Below, piece by piece: positions 41,600 through 50,324 of a DNA stretch of 64,000 nt. This DNA is from JACKNG01 sp050184115 (GTDB lineage Bacteria; Pseudomonadota; Gammaproteobacteria; Ga0077536): NCBI GenBank assembly GCA_050184115.1, contig JBFXAQ010000014.1, positions 62,001 through 126,000 of the forward strand. The letters run 5' to 3'. Positions within the stretch are counted from its first letter, which is position 1. Every line of letters starts with the position of its first letter. The notes beneath the pieces were generated by a model that saw only the letters and a program-made list of their open reading frames with translations, did not search any database and was not told the origin of the DNA. A program made the translations under genes and the position numbers.

Positions 41600-44500
41600 A
41601 TGGCACAACTCGAGCGCGTGCTCATCGCCAACCGTGGTGAGATCGCCGTGCGCATCGCGCGTGCGGCCGCGGCGCTGGGCATGGAATCGGTGAGCGTGTA
41701 CGCGCCGGTCGACGCCTTGTCGTTGCACACGCGGACGACGACGCGCAGCCGCGCGTTGACCGGTGGCGGCGGTGATCCCGTCGCGGCCTATCTCGACATC
41801 GAAGGTCTCGTTGCCGCGGCGCGCGCCGAGGGCTGCGACTGCGTGCACCCGGGCTACGGCTTCCTGGCCGAGAACGCCGCGTTCGCCGAGGCCGTGACCG
41901 CTGCCGGTATCACCTTCGTCGGCCCGCCGGCCTCGGCGCTGGCCTTGTTCGGCGACAAGGTGCGCGCGCGGGCGCTGGCGCAATCGCTCGCCATCCCGGT
42001 GGTGCCGGGAAGCGCGGCCGCGCTGGACTCGGCCGCGGCGGCCGCCGAAGTCGCCGCATCGATCGGCTACCCGGTGATGCTCAAGGCCGCCGCCGGTGGC
42101 GGCGGGCGGGGCATGCGCACGGTGCACGAATCCGACGAGATGGCGGACGCGTTCGCCCGCTGTGCGGGCGAGGCGCGCGCGGCCTTCGGCGACGGCACGC
42201 TGTTCCTGGAGAAGCTCGTCGGCCATCCGCGTCACGTCGAGGTGCAGGTGCTGGGCGATGCCCACGGCCGGGTCGTGCACCTGTTCGATCGTGACTGCTC
42301 GGTGCAGGTACGCAACCAGAAGCTGGTCGAGATCGCGCCCGCCGTCGGCCTCGCGCCCGAAGTGCGCGGCCGCCTGCTCGACGATGCCGTGCGTCTCGTC
42401 TCGGCGAGCGAGTTCTACGGCGCTGGTACGGTCGAGTTCCTCCTCGTGCCCGAGACCGGCGAGTACTGGTTCATCGAGTGCAACCCGCGTATCCAGGTCG
42501 AGCACACCGTGACCGAGCAGGTCATGGGGATCGATCTCGTCTGCACCCAGCTCCGCCTCGCCGCGGGCACCAGCCTCGCCGAGCTCGGCCTCGCTGACCA
42601 GGCCGCGCTCGGCAGCCCGCGCGGTTTCGCCGTGCAGGCGCGCGTGGTGACCCAGGGACCAGGACGGCTCACCGCCTACAAGGAACCGACCGGCCCCGGC
42701 GTGCGCGTCGATGCCGCGGCCTACCTCGGCTGGGCGCCGCCGCCGCAGTTCGATCCGCTGCTGGCCAAGGTCATCGGTTCCTGCGGCGTGGGCTCGACGC
42801 TCGCTGCCGCGGTCGATCGCACGCGCCGCGCGCTGGACGAGTTCCACGTCGGTGGGGTGGCGACCAACCTCGCCCAGCTGCGGGCCATCCTCGCCCACGA
42901 ACGGGTGCGCGAAGGCGATGCGCGCACGAGTTTCATGCAAGTCGACTACGCCGGCGAGCAGCCGGTTGCGCGCGACGGCGCGCTGGCGCTGTTGTCACGC
43001 CAGGCCACCCTGGCGGGTGCCGGCGCCGGGCTCGCGCTGGCCGCGTCACCGCTGGCCAGTGGCTCGGCCGGGCTCACGGTCGGCGAGGGCGAGGTCGGCG
43101 TGGCGGCGCCGATGGCCGGCACGCTCGTCACGGTTGCGGTGCAGCCCGGCGACACCGTGCGCGGCGGGGATACGCTCGTCGTCGTCAGCGCGATGAAGAT
43201 GGAATCACAGGTCGTCGCGCCTGCCACCAGCACGGTCGTCGGTGTCGCCGAGGTCGCCGTCGGTGACAGCGTCGCGGCCGGCCAGGTCATGGTCACGCTC
43301 GCGCCGGCCGCGCTGACCGAGCGCAACGCGGAGACCGCCTACGGTGAGAACTCGTGGGCGCCACAGCTGGCCGAGGTCGAGACCCTGCGCGCGCTCGGCC
43401 AGGCACGACTTGCGCCGGGCTCGGACGATCCCGGCGTGGTGCGCCAGCGTGCGCGCGGCAAGCTGACCTGCCGCGAGCGCATCGAGCTCCTGCTCGACCC
43501 GGGATCGTTCCGCGAGATCGGCTCGATCGCGGGCTTCGCCTCCTACGACGAGGCGGGCGGCATCGCTGCCTTCACCCCTGCCAACATGGTCGGCGGGCGC
43601 GGCACCATCGATTCGCGAGGCGTGATCGTCTGCGCCGACGATTTCACCTCGCGCGGCGGTCACGCCGACGGCGCCATCGCCGCCAAGAGCACCTACCTCG
43701 ATCGGCTGTCGATCGAACTCGGCGTGCCGTCATTGCGTCTGCTCGACGGTTCCTCCGGCGGCGGCAGCGTGGCCAAGATGGTGCCGGAGCAGAAGCGCGC
43801 CGGCGAGAGCGCGGCCGAGGAGAGCGCCGGCGCCATCAGCGCCGGCCGGCCGCGTGTATCGGGCGGTGGCGGCTCCTTCCTGCCCGCCCACCTGCACAGC
43901 ACGATGTACGCCGAGCAGCTCGGCCGCGTGCCCGTGGTCAACCTGCTGCTCGGCAGCGTGGTCGGCATCGGTGCGGCCAAGGCCGTGCTCGGACATTTCT
44001 CGGTGATGGTCGCCGACACCGCCCAGTTGTTCGTCGCCGGTCCACCGGTCGTCGCCCACGCCATGGGCTACGACATCAGCAAGGAGGATCTCGGCGGCTG
44101 GCACATCCACTGCCGCAATGGCGCGGTCGACAACCTCGCCGCGAGCGAAGAGGAAGCCATCGCGCTCGCGCGGCGTTTCCTGTCCTACCTGCCGTCGAGC
44201 GTGCACGAGGCGCCGCCAGTCGTCCTGAGCGACGATCCGCGCGATCGCCGCGAGGAGGAACTGTTCACCCTGGTGCCGCGCAAGCGCGCCTCGACCTTCG
44301 ACGTGCGCCGCGCCATCGAGCTGATGACCGATCGCGGATCGTTCTTCGAGATCGGCCCCCTCTGGGGTACCGACCAAGTGACGGGCTTCGCCCGCTTCGG
44401 CGGTTACCCGGTGGGGGTCATCGCCTCCGACAGCCAGCACGCCAACGGTGGCGCGCTGACGGCCGCGGGTTGCGAGAAGCTCACCCGCCACATCGATCTG

Positions 44501-45007
44501 TGCGATCTCTTCCACCTGCCGATCGTGAGCCTGGTCGACAATCCGGGTTTCGCCGTCGGCCTCGAACACGAGATCGCTGCCACCATCCGCCGCGGCGGCC
44601 ACTGGATGATCGCGTTCGCCCAGGCCGAGGTGCCGATCTTCACCGTCATCATGCGGCGCAGCTTCGGCGTCGCCGGCAACAACTACGCCACGCCGCGCGC
44701 GGCGGCGGCGATGCGCGTTGCCTGGCCGGCGGCCGACGTCGGTGGTATTCCGCCCGAGGGTGGTATCGAGGCCGCCTACAAGCGCCAGCTCGCCGAGGCC
44801 GACGATCCGGCGGCGCTGCGCGCCGAACTCGAAGCGCGCATCGAGAGTGCGCGTGGACCGGTGGGGCCGCTCAACCGTTTCGAGCTCGAGGAGATGATCG
44901 ACCCGCGCGACACCCGTCACCATGTGTGCGAATGGATCGAGCAGGCATGGCGCGTGGCCACCGCGCCGGCGCGGCTGGCGCCACGGGCGATTCGCTACAG
45001 ACCGTGA
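41600..45007 (+). CDS. Fused acyl-CoA carboxylase (biotin carboxylase, BCCP and carboxyltransferase)
   Basis: A 1135-residue three-in-one biotin enzyme. Biotin carboxylase spans about 1-450 (ANRGEIAVRIARAA, the ATP grasp loop AAAGGGGRGM, the VEFLLVPETGEYWFIECNPR segment). A biotin-carrier domain spans about 490-570 with the biotinyl lysine Lys533 in SAMKMES. The carboxyltransferase spans about 600-1135 in two halves (GKLTCRERIELLLDPGSF; later SLVDNPGFAVGLEHE and RRSFGVAGNNYA). Such fusions carboxylate acetyl-, propionyl- or branched/medium acyl-CoA. In most bacteria these are two or three separate proteins. The start has a GGGAGG site. A tandem REP array follows the stop at once. Confidence 0.92.
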   Translation: MAQLERVLIANRGEIAVRIARAAAALGMESVSVYAPVDALSLHTRTTTRSRALTGGGGDPVAAYLDIEGLVAAARAEGCDCVHPGYGFLAENAAFAEAVTAAGITFVGPPASALALFGDKVRARALAQSLAIPVVPGSAAALDSAAAAAEVAASIGYPVMLKAAAGGGGRGMRTVHESDEMADAFARCAGEARAAFGDGTLFLEKLVGHPRHVEVQVLGDAHGRVVHLFDRDCSVQVRNQKLVEIAPAVGLAPEVRGRLLDDAVRLVSASEFYGAGTVEFLLVPETGEYWFIECNPRIQVEHTVTEQVMGIDLVCTQLRLAAGTSLAELGLADQAALGSPRGFAVQARVVTQGPGRLTAYKEPTGPGVRVDAAAYLGWAPPPQFDPLLAKVIGSCGVGSTLAAAVDRTRRALDEFHVGGVATNLAQLRAILAHERVREGDARTSFMQVDYAGEQPVARDGALALLSRQATLAGAGAGLALAASPLASGSAGLTVGEGEVGVAAPMAGTLVTVAVQPGDTVRGGDTLVVVSAMKMESQVVAPATSTVVGVAEVAVGDSVAAGQVMVTLAPAALTERNAETAYGENSWAPQLAEVETLRALGQARLAPGSDDPGVVRQRARGKLTCRERIELLLDPGSFREIGSIAGFASYDEAGGIAAFTPANMVGGRGTIDSRGVIVCADDFTSRGGHADGAIAAKSTYLDRLSIELGVPSLRLLDGSSGGGSVAKMVPEQKRAGESAAEESAGAISAGRPRVSGGGGSFLPAHLHSTMYAEQLGRVPVVNLLLGSVVGIGAAKAVLGHFSVMVADTAQLFVAGPPVVAHAMGYDISKEDLGGWHIHCRNGAVDNLAASEEEAIALARRFLSYLPSSVHEAPPVVLSDDPRDRREEELFTLVPRKRASTFDVRRAIELMTDRGSFFEIGPLWGTDQVTGFARFGGYPVGVIASDSQHANGGALTAAGCEKLTRHIDLCDLFHLPIVSLVDNPGFAVGLEHEIAATIRRGGHWMIAFAQAEVPIFTVIMRRSFGVAGNNYATPRAAAAMRVAWPAADVGGIPPEGGIEAAYKRQLAEADDPAALRAELEARIESARGPVGPLNRFELEEMIDPRDTRHHVCEWIEQAWRVATAPARLAPRAIRYRP

Positions 45008-45024
45008 CCGTCAGGGCGGCCGTT

Positions 45025-45143
45025 TAGGCTCGCGGGGTCAGACCCCGGGGCGTAAGCGGTTGATTGTAGGCTCGCGGGGTCAGACCCCGGGGCGTAAGCG
45101 GTTGATTGGGCAATCTTGGTGCGTTGCACAAGGGGTCAGACCC
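45025..45143. repeat. Perfect 42-bp tandem duplication plus extra REP copy (family 2)
   Basis: Bases 45025-45066 and 45067-45108 are identical, each carrying the palindrome GGGGTCAGACCCC followed by GGGGCGTAAGCGG. A third, shorter palindrome, GGGTCAGACCC, is at 45133-45143. The array fills the gap between the convergent carboxylase and FMN-monooxygenase genes, starting 18 bases after the carboxylase stop. Confidence 0.85.
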
Positions 45144-45189
45144 TCGTCGCGCATGCGCACGGGTCACTGCCCTACGCCGCGCCGACTCC

Positions 45190-46566
45190 TCAGCCGGCGC
45201 TGGCGTCGCGCGCGCCGGCCGCCGGCATGCGCCAGCGCGCCGCCGGGTGCGGCGCGCGCAGGCGCGGGCCCTGGCCGAAGATCTTCTCGCGCATGGTGCC
45301 GGGCGTGTAACGCGTCTTGTAGATGCCGCGGCGCTGCATCTCGGGCACGACGAGGTCGACGAACTCCTCCATGCACTCGGGCATCACGGTATAGGCCAGG
45401 TTGAAGCCGTCGACGCCAGTGTCGTCGACCCATTGCTCGATCTGGTCGACGACGGTCTTCGGCGAGCCGACCAGCACCGGCGCGGCGCCACCGACGACGA
45501 GGTAGTCGGCCCACTCGCCGACCGTGCGCGCGCAGAGCGAACTCGCGATCGAGCGGATGCCGTCGGAATCCATCTCCTCGATGGTCGCGTCCGGATCGAG
45601 CTTGGCCATGTCGACCCCGGTCCAGCCCGAGATCAGCGCCAGCGCGCCCTGGCGCAGGCCGTAGCCCTGGTAGTCGTCGAACCTGGCGCGCGCGGCGGCG
45701 TCGCTCTCGCCGGTGACGACGCTCAGCAGGGCGAGGACCTTGACGTCGTCCGCGGCGCGGCCGAACTCGACCGCCTGGCGGCGCAGGCTCTTGACGTACT
45801 CGGCGACCACCCCGCGGTTGTGGTTGGCGACGAACACGCACTCGGCGTGGGCCGCGGCGAAGGCCTGGCCCTTGGGCGAGGTGCCGGCCTGGTAGATGAC
45901 CGGGCTGCGCTGCGGCGAGGGTTCGCAGAGGTGGATGGCGTCGAGCGCGTAATAGGTGCCGTCGTGGCTGACGCGGTGCACGCGCGCCGGGTCGGTGTAG
46001 ACGCCGGCGGCCTTGTCCAGCACCACCGCGCCGTCCTCCCAGCTGCCTTCCCACAGCTTGTAGACCACGTCCATGAATTCGTCGGCAATGTCGTAGCGTG
46101 CGTCGTGCGCGGTCTGCTGGACCTGGCCGACGCCCTTGGCGGCGCTGTTGAGGTAACCGGTGACGACGTTCCAGCCGATGCGCCCGTTGGTCAGGTGGTC
46201 GAGCGAGGTGACGAGACGCGCGAACGAGTAGGGATGCAGGTAGGGGATGGAACCGGTGACGCCGAAGCCGAGGTGTTCGGTCACCGCCGCCATCACCGGC
46301 ACGATGGTGAAGGGATCGTTGGTCGGGACCTGGGTCGCGTTCCTGAGCGCGGTGTCGGGCGAATTGCCGTAGACGTCGTAGATGCCGGTGACGTCGGCGA
46401 GGAAAATGCCGTCGAACAGGCCGCGCTCGAGGGTGCGGGCGAGCTCCTGCCAGTAGGCCATCGAGGTGTAGCGGTGACGCTGGTCGCGCGGGTGACGCCA
46501 CAGTCCGTTGGACTGGTGGCTGGGCGTGTTCATGTCGAACGCGTTGAGCAGGATCTGCTTCGTCAT
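45190..46566 (-). CDS. NtaA/SnaA/DmoA-family FMN-dependent monooxygenase
   Basis: A 458-residue luciferase-like (LLM) enzyme using FMNH2 supplied by a reductase. Landmarks are the N-terminal LLNAFDMNTPSHQSNGLWRHP, FDGIFLADVTGIYDVYG, the flavin-phosphate region LTNGRIGWNVVTGYL, and YQAGTSPKGQAFAAAHAE. The subfamily includes nitrilotriacetate, dimethylsulfide and alkanesulfonate-type monooxygenases. The 25-residue Ala/Arg-rich C-terminus is probably unstructured. It follows an MFS carrier gene by 70 bases on the same strand and has a GGGGAG site, so the two likely form an uptake-and-oxidation operon for an organosulfur or aminopolycarboxylate compound. Confidence 0.87.
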   Translation of the reverse strand: MTKQILLNAFDMNTPSHQSNGLWRHPRDQRHRYTSMAYWQELARTLERGLFDGIFLADVTGIYDVYGNSPDTALRNATQVPTNDPFTIVPVMAAVTEHLGFGVTGSIPYLHPYSFARLVTSLDHLTNGRIGWNVVTGYLNSAAKGVGQVQQTAHDARYDIADEFMDVVYKLWEGSWEDGAVVLDKAAGVYTDPARVHRVSHDGTYYALDAIHLCEPSPQRSPVIYQAGTSPKGQAFAAAHAECVFVANHNRGVVAEYVKSLRRQAVEFGRAADDVKVLALLSVVTGESDAAARARFDDYQGYGLRQGALALISGWTGVDMAKLDPDATIEEMDSDGIRSIASSLCARTVGEWADYLVVGGAAPVLVGSPKTVVDQIEQWVDDTGVDGFNLAYTVMPECMEEFVDLVVPEMQRRGIYKTRYTPGTMREKIFGQGPRLRAPHPAARWRMPAAGARDASAG

Positions 46567-46636
46567 GCCGTCTCCCCTTCGATCGTCATCGTCTGCGCAG
46601 GTGCGGGCAACTGTAGCGGAATCGACGGCGCGGCGC

Positions 46637-47824
46637 TCAGGGCACCGCGCCCTGCTGCAGGCGCCCCAGGCGCCACAGGAAGTACGCGCCGATGGCGGGT
46701 CCCGGCGCGAGCAGGGTGAACACCCAGCGCCAGCCGAAGGTCTCGGCGGCGAGCGGCAGCAGCTGGATCGACACCACCGTGATGGCGAAGCCGATGCCGT
46801 TCTGCACCGTCAGCGCGGTGCCGATGTACTCGGGCGGACAGGTGCGCGCGGCGAGCGCCGAGAGCTGCGGCGAGTCGGCGACGACGGCGACACCCCAGGC
46901 GAGCGTGAGCGCGATGACCGCGGTCAGCGGCAGGGTCACCCACAGGCCGGACGTGAGACTCAGCAGGCCGCTGGTCACCAGCGCGGTCAGCGCCACGCGG
47001 CGCTCGCCATGGCGCCGCGACAGCCAGCCGGCAACCACGCAGCCGAGCGCGCCAAGGGCGATCACCGTGAACGGCAGCACCGGCTTGGCGGCAGACTCCG
47101 GCGCACGGTCGGCGAGGAAGAAGGCGACCAGCGACCACATCGCATAGAGCTCCCACATGTGGCCGAAGTAACCGATGGCCTGGTAGCGGAACGGGCGATG
47201 GGCAAAGACCTCGACCATCATGCGCAGGCGGAACGGCGCCGGGCGCCGCGCGTGCGGCCCGTCCGGCAACAGCAGGACCAGTCCGCCGCCGAGGGCCGCG
47301 GCGAGCGAGGCGGCGGCGACCAGGGTGCGCCAGTCCCAGGCGCCGTCGGCGAAGCTCGCCAGGCCGTAGGGCGACGCGGTGCCGAGGGCGAGTGCCCCGA
47401 CCATCACGCCGAGCTGCCAGCCGAGGCCGCGATCGAACCAGCCGGCGACCAGTTTCATGCCGACCGGGTAGACCCCGGCCAGGCTCACGCCGGTGGCAAA
47501 GCGACACGCCACGGCGACGGCGAGATCGTCGGCGAGGAAGCCGAAGGCCGCGTTGCAGGCGGCGCCGGCCAGCGCCGAGGCGCAGAACACCCGCCGCGGG
47601 TTGAATACGTCGGCGAGGTTGAAGGCGGCGAAGAGCAGCGTGCCGAGGACGAAGCCGAGCTGCACGGCGGTGGTCAGGGTGGCGGCGGCGGAGACGTCCA
47701 GCGACCACGCCGCGACCAGTGCCGGGGTCACCGCCGTGCCGGAGAACCAGGTCGCGGTGGCGAGCAGCACGGCCAGCGAGATGACGGCGAGCGCGGCGGT
47801 CGGCGAGACGGATGGAGGCGGCAT
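46637..47824 (-). CDS. MFS transporter
   Basis: A 395-residue carrier with 12 predicted helices. The first loop (FNLADVFNPRRVF) is at the classical MFS motif position, and TM5 (VYPVGMKLVAGWFDRGLGWQLG) resembles CynX/NimT-type and nitrate/anion carriers. A cytoplasmic loop in the middle carries DGPHARRPAPFRLRMM. It is first in an operon with the FMN-dependent monooxygenase, whose substrate it probably imports. The gap upstream contains a 7-bp hairpin 24 bases from its start. No specific substrate can be named. Confidence 0.85.
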   Translation of the reverse strand: MPPPSVSPTAALAVISLAVLLATATWFSGTAVTPALVAAWSLDVSAAATLTTAVQLGFVLGTLLFAAFNLADVFNPRRVFCASALAGAACNAAFGFLADDLAVAVACRFATGVSLAGVYPVGMKLVAGWFDRGLGWQLGVMVGALALGTASPYGLASFADGAWDWRTLVAAASLAAALGGGLVLLLPDGPHARRPAPFRLRMMVEVFAHRPFRYQAIGYFGHMWELYAMWSLVAFFLADRAPESAAKPVLPFTVIALGALGCVVAGWLSRRHGERRVALTALVTSGLLSLTSGLWVTLPLTAVIALTLAWGVAVVADSPQLSALAARTCPPEYIGTALTVQNGIGFAITVVSIQLLPLAAETFGWRWVFTLLAPGPAIGAYFLWRLGRLQQGAVP

Positions 47825-48154
47825 CGCGAGGACTCCGGGTGGCGGTTCGGGCAGGGGCTGCCCGTCCGGGACCGCGCCGTGCGTGGGCGATTGTAAGGAG
47901 CCTGTCCGGCATTGTGGCGTCAGCGCCGCGCAGGCGTTCCTGCCGGCGCGGGGTCAAACGCGGTTCGCGCGAAGCCCCGTTGTCGTCTTCGACCCGCGCG
48001 AGTCCGCGCCGGCGCAGGCGCGTGGCGGCGCTTCCGGTCCCGGCCACGAACGCGGCCGCGGCGTCGGGCCGGCCGTGGACCGCCTGCGCCGACGGTGCCA
48101 CACTGCCCGTCCGCGGGCCCCGGGGGCTCGACGTTCGAGAGGGGAGATGCAGCC
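47825..48154. other. Divergent intergenic region, 330 bases
   Basis: Between the MFS carrier (minus) and mtoX-like (plus) genes. A perfect hairpin, CGGGCAG-GGG-CTGCCCG, is at 47848-47864 near the MFS start, and a dyad, CTCGA-CGT-TCGAG, at 48127-48139 lies just before the mtoX-like ribosome site (GAGGGGAGA). Both are possible operators. No gene is supported in the gap. Confidence 0.4.
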
Positions 48155-49489
48155 ATGAACGACATCCTGACGAAAGCACGCACGACCGTCGGCGCGATGA
48201 TCCTGTGCCTTGCCGGTCACGGCGCACCGGCCGTCGCCGACGAGACCTGCCAGTCGCCCTACATGACCCCGATCAAGGGCCAGGAAGAGTTCGTCTACGT
48301 GTGGACGCTCGGTATGGACGGCGTCGGCGATGAATCGGACAAGCTCGTCACCGTCGACGTGCGCCCCGGCAGCGAAACCTACGGCAAGGTCATCAGCAGC
48401 CATTCCGTCGGCGGCCAGCACGAGGCCCATCACTCGGGGCTCAGCGACGATCGCCGCACGCTGTGGGCCGGCACGCTGGACGACAGCCAGCTCTACCTCT
48501 TCGACATCGCCACCGATCCAGCGAAGCCCCGCCTCAAGAAGCACATCACTGATTTCGTCGAGGCCAGCGGCGGCGCCACCGGTCCGCACACCGTGTTCGC
48601 CCTGCCCGGACGCGTGCTGATCACGGCGACCTCGAACAACCGTGATCACGGCGGGCGCAGCGCGCTGGTCGAGTACACCAACGAAGGTGAGTACATCGCG
48701 ACCTACTGGATCCCGACCCCCGACAACATGCAGGGTGCCAGCGGCAAGGAATTCGCCGACGGCTACAACTACGACGTGCGCGTACTGCCGCGCAAGAACG
48801 TCATGCTGACCTCGAGCTGGACCGGCTGGTCGAACTACATGCGCGATGGCAGCGAGGTCACCCAGGACCCCGAAGCGATGAAGCGCTGGGGCAACTCGAT
48901 GACGGTGTGGAACCTGCACACGCGCCAGCCGCTCAAGGTCCTGCAGGTGCCCGGCGCGCCGCTCGAAGTCCGTTGGGCGCTGGGCAAGGATCACAACTAC
49001 GCCTTCACCCACGCCAGCCTGACTTCGAAGCTGTGGCTGATCTACGAGGACGAGCAGGGCGAGTGGCAGGCCAAGGACGTGCTCCAGGTCGGCGATCCCG
49101 CCAACCCGACCTTCCCGGGTTCCATCGTCATCAGCGAGGACGATCGGTACATCTGGTGGCAGGGCATCGCCGATGGCACCACGCGGCTCATCGATGTCAG
49201 CGACCCCTTCCACCCGAAGGAGGTCTACCAGAAGAAAATCGGATCGCAGATCAACATGGGCGGCGCGAGCTGGGACGGCTCACGGGTGTATTTCACCTCC
49301 TCGGCGCTGTCGAAATGGGATCGCAACGACGAGCAGGCCGAGCAGTTCCTGCGCGGCTACGCCTGGGATGGCAAGGAACTCACCCAGACGTTCACCGTCG
49401 ACTTCGTCGCCGAGGGGCTCGGGCGCGCGCACATGATGCTGTTCGGCGCCCACAGCCTGTACTCGGACGTCACGACCGCGCAGCGCTGA
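48155..49489 (+). CDS. mtoX: SBP56-family protein, probable periplasmic methanethiol oxidase
   Basis: A 444-residue selenium-binding-protein-56 family enzyme. A signal peptide (residues 1-29) directs it to the periplasm, as in bacterial methanethiol oxidase. Conserved family segments are EEFVYVWTLGMDG, HEAHHSGLSDD with paired histidines, HTVFALPGRVLIT, GYNYDVRVLPRKNVMLTS, SEDDRYIWW and the C-terminal LGRAHMMLFG. MTO is a copper enzyme that turns methanethiol into formaldehyde, H2S and H2O2. The two following genes, a SCO1/SenC copper chaperone and a MauG-like dihaem protein, match the known mtoX operon of methanethiol oxidisers, which strongly favours this role over a generic selenium-binding label. 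Confidence 0.82.
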   Translation: MNDILTKARTTVGAMILCLAGHGAPAVADETCQSPYMTPIKGQEEFVYVWTLGMDGVGDESDKLVTVDVRPGSETYGKVISSHSVGGQHEAHHSGLSDDRRTLWAGTLDDSQLYLFDIATDPAKPRLKKHITDFVEASGGATGPHTVFALPGRVLITATSNNRDHGGRSALVEYTNEGEYIATYWIPTPDNMQGASGKEFADGYNYDVRVLPRKNVMLTSSWTGWSNYMRDGSEVTQDPEAMKRWGNSMTVWNLHTRQPLKVLQVPGAPLEVRWALGKDHNYAFTHASLTSKLWLIYEDEQGEWQAKDVLQVGDPANPTFPGSIVISEDDRYIWWQGIADGTTRLIDVSDPFHPKEVYQKKIGSQINMGGASWDGSRVYFTSSALSKWDRNDEQAEQFLRGYAWDGKELTQTFTVDFVAEGLGRAHMMLFGAHSLYSDVTTAQR

Positions 49490-49505
49490 GCGGGTATAGC
49501 CGTCG

Positions 49506-50324
49506 ATGAACGTGCGACAAGGCGGCGCACGGCCCGGCGCCGCGCCGCTGCTGGCTGCGCTGATCGCGCTCGGGATGACGGCGGTGCTGTCGCGCCACGG
49601 CGTCGACGAGGCGTCAGCGCCGCGGGTCGCGGCCGGCGGCGCCGCGGCAGCCGCGGCGGCCGATGCACATGCCGGTCATCACCGGCATGCCAAGCTGCCC
49701 GCGGGCCTGCCGACCGCGCGCACCTCGGAATTCGATTTCGATCCACCGGCACCGGGTAGCTATACCCTGCCAGTGGTACGCCCGGCCGCGGACGGCGCGG
49801 TGCTCGACACGCGGGGCGCGGCGCGCTCGTTGCACGACGTCTTCGACGGCAGGATCGTCTTGCTCAGTTTTATCTACACGCGTTGCACCGACGCCCAGGG
49901 TTGCCCGCTCGCCACCGCCGTGCTGTACAAGATCTTCGGCGCCAGCAAGGCCGACCGCGCGCTCGCCGACAACCTGCGCATGATCAGCCTGAGTTTCGAT
50001 CCCGCGCATGACACACCTGAGATCATGGCCGGTTACCGCAACGGTGATTCACCCGACTGGGCCGGCGGCGCCGAGTGGCTGGATCTCACCACCGCTTCCG
50101 ACGCCGACCTGAAACCCATCCTCACCGCCTACGACCAGGTCGTGCGGCGGCGCGTCGACGACGCGGGCAAGCCCACCGATGCCTTCGGTCACCAGTTGCG
50201 CGCCTACCTCATCGATCGCGACAAGCGCATCCGCAACATCTACGGTCTGGGCTTTCTCGATCCGCGCCTGCTGGTCGCCGACGTGCGCACCCTGCTGGCC
50301 GAGGAGCAGGCGGCGGGCCGTTGA
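49506..50324 (+). CDS. SCO1/SenC-family copper chaperone with CX5C motif
   Basis: A 272-residue exported, probably membrane-anchored thioredoxin-fold protein. The N-terminal hydrophobic helix (about 13-29) is followed by a His-rich Ala linker (AHAGHHRHAK). The copper site reads SFIYTRCTDAQGCPLA, Cys127 and Cys133, five residues apart, while classical SCO proteins have CxxxC; the distal histidine is His229 in DAFGHQLRAY. Family proteins deliver copper to cytochrome oxidase or other enzymes. Here it lies 16 bases after the SBP56 gene and overlaps the MauG-like gene, so it probably loads copper into the methanethiol oxidase. Confidence 0.88.
   Translation: MNVRQGGARPGAAPLLAALIALGMTAVLSRHGVDEASAPRVAAGGAAAAAAADAHAGHHRHAKLPAGLPTARTSEFDFDPPAPGSYTLPVVRPAADGAVLDTRGAARSLHDVFDGRIVLLSFIYTRCTDAQGCPLATAVLYKIFGASKADRALADNLRMISLSFDPAHDTPEIMAGYRNGDSPDWAGGAEWLDLTTASDADLKPILTAYDQVVRRRVDDAGKPTDAFGHQLRAYLIDRDKRIRNIYGLGFLDPRLLVADVRTLLAEEQAAGR

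Noticed and set aside
41295..41600. 101-residue plus-strand frame before the carboxylase
   Set aside because: It reads through a REP hairpin, has Pro/His/Arg-rich composition and no ribosome site.
45025..45143. CRISPR-like tandem repeats
   Set aside because: Only two exact units, adjacent without unique spacers, and each holds a REP palindrome; no cas gene is near.
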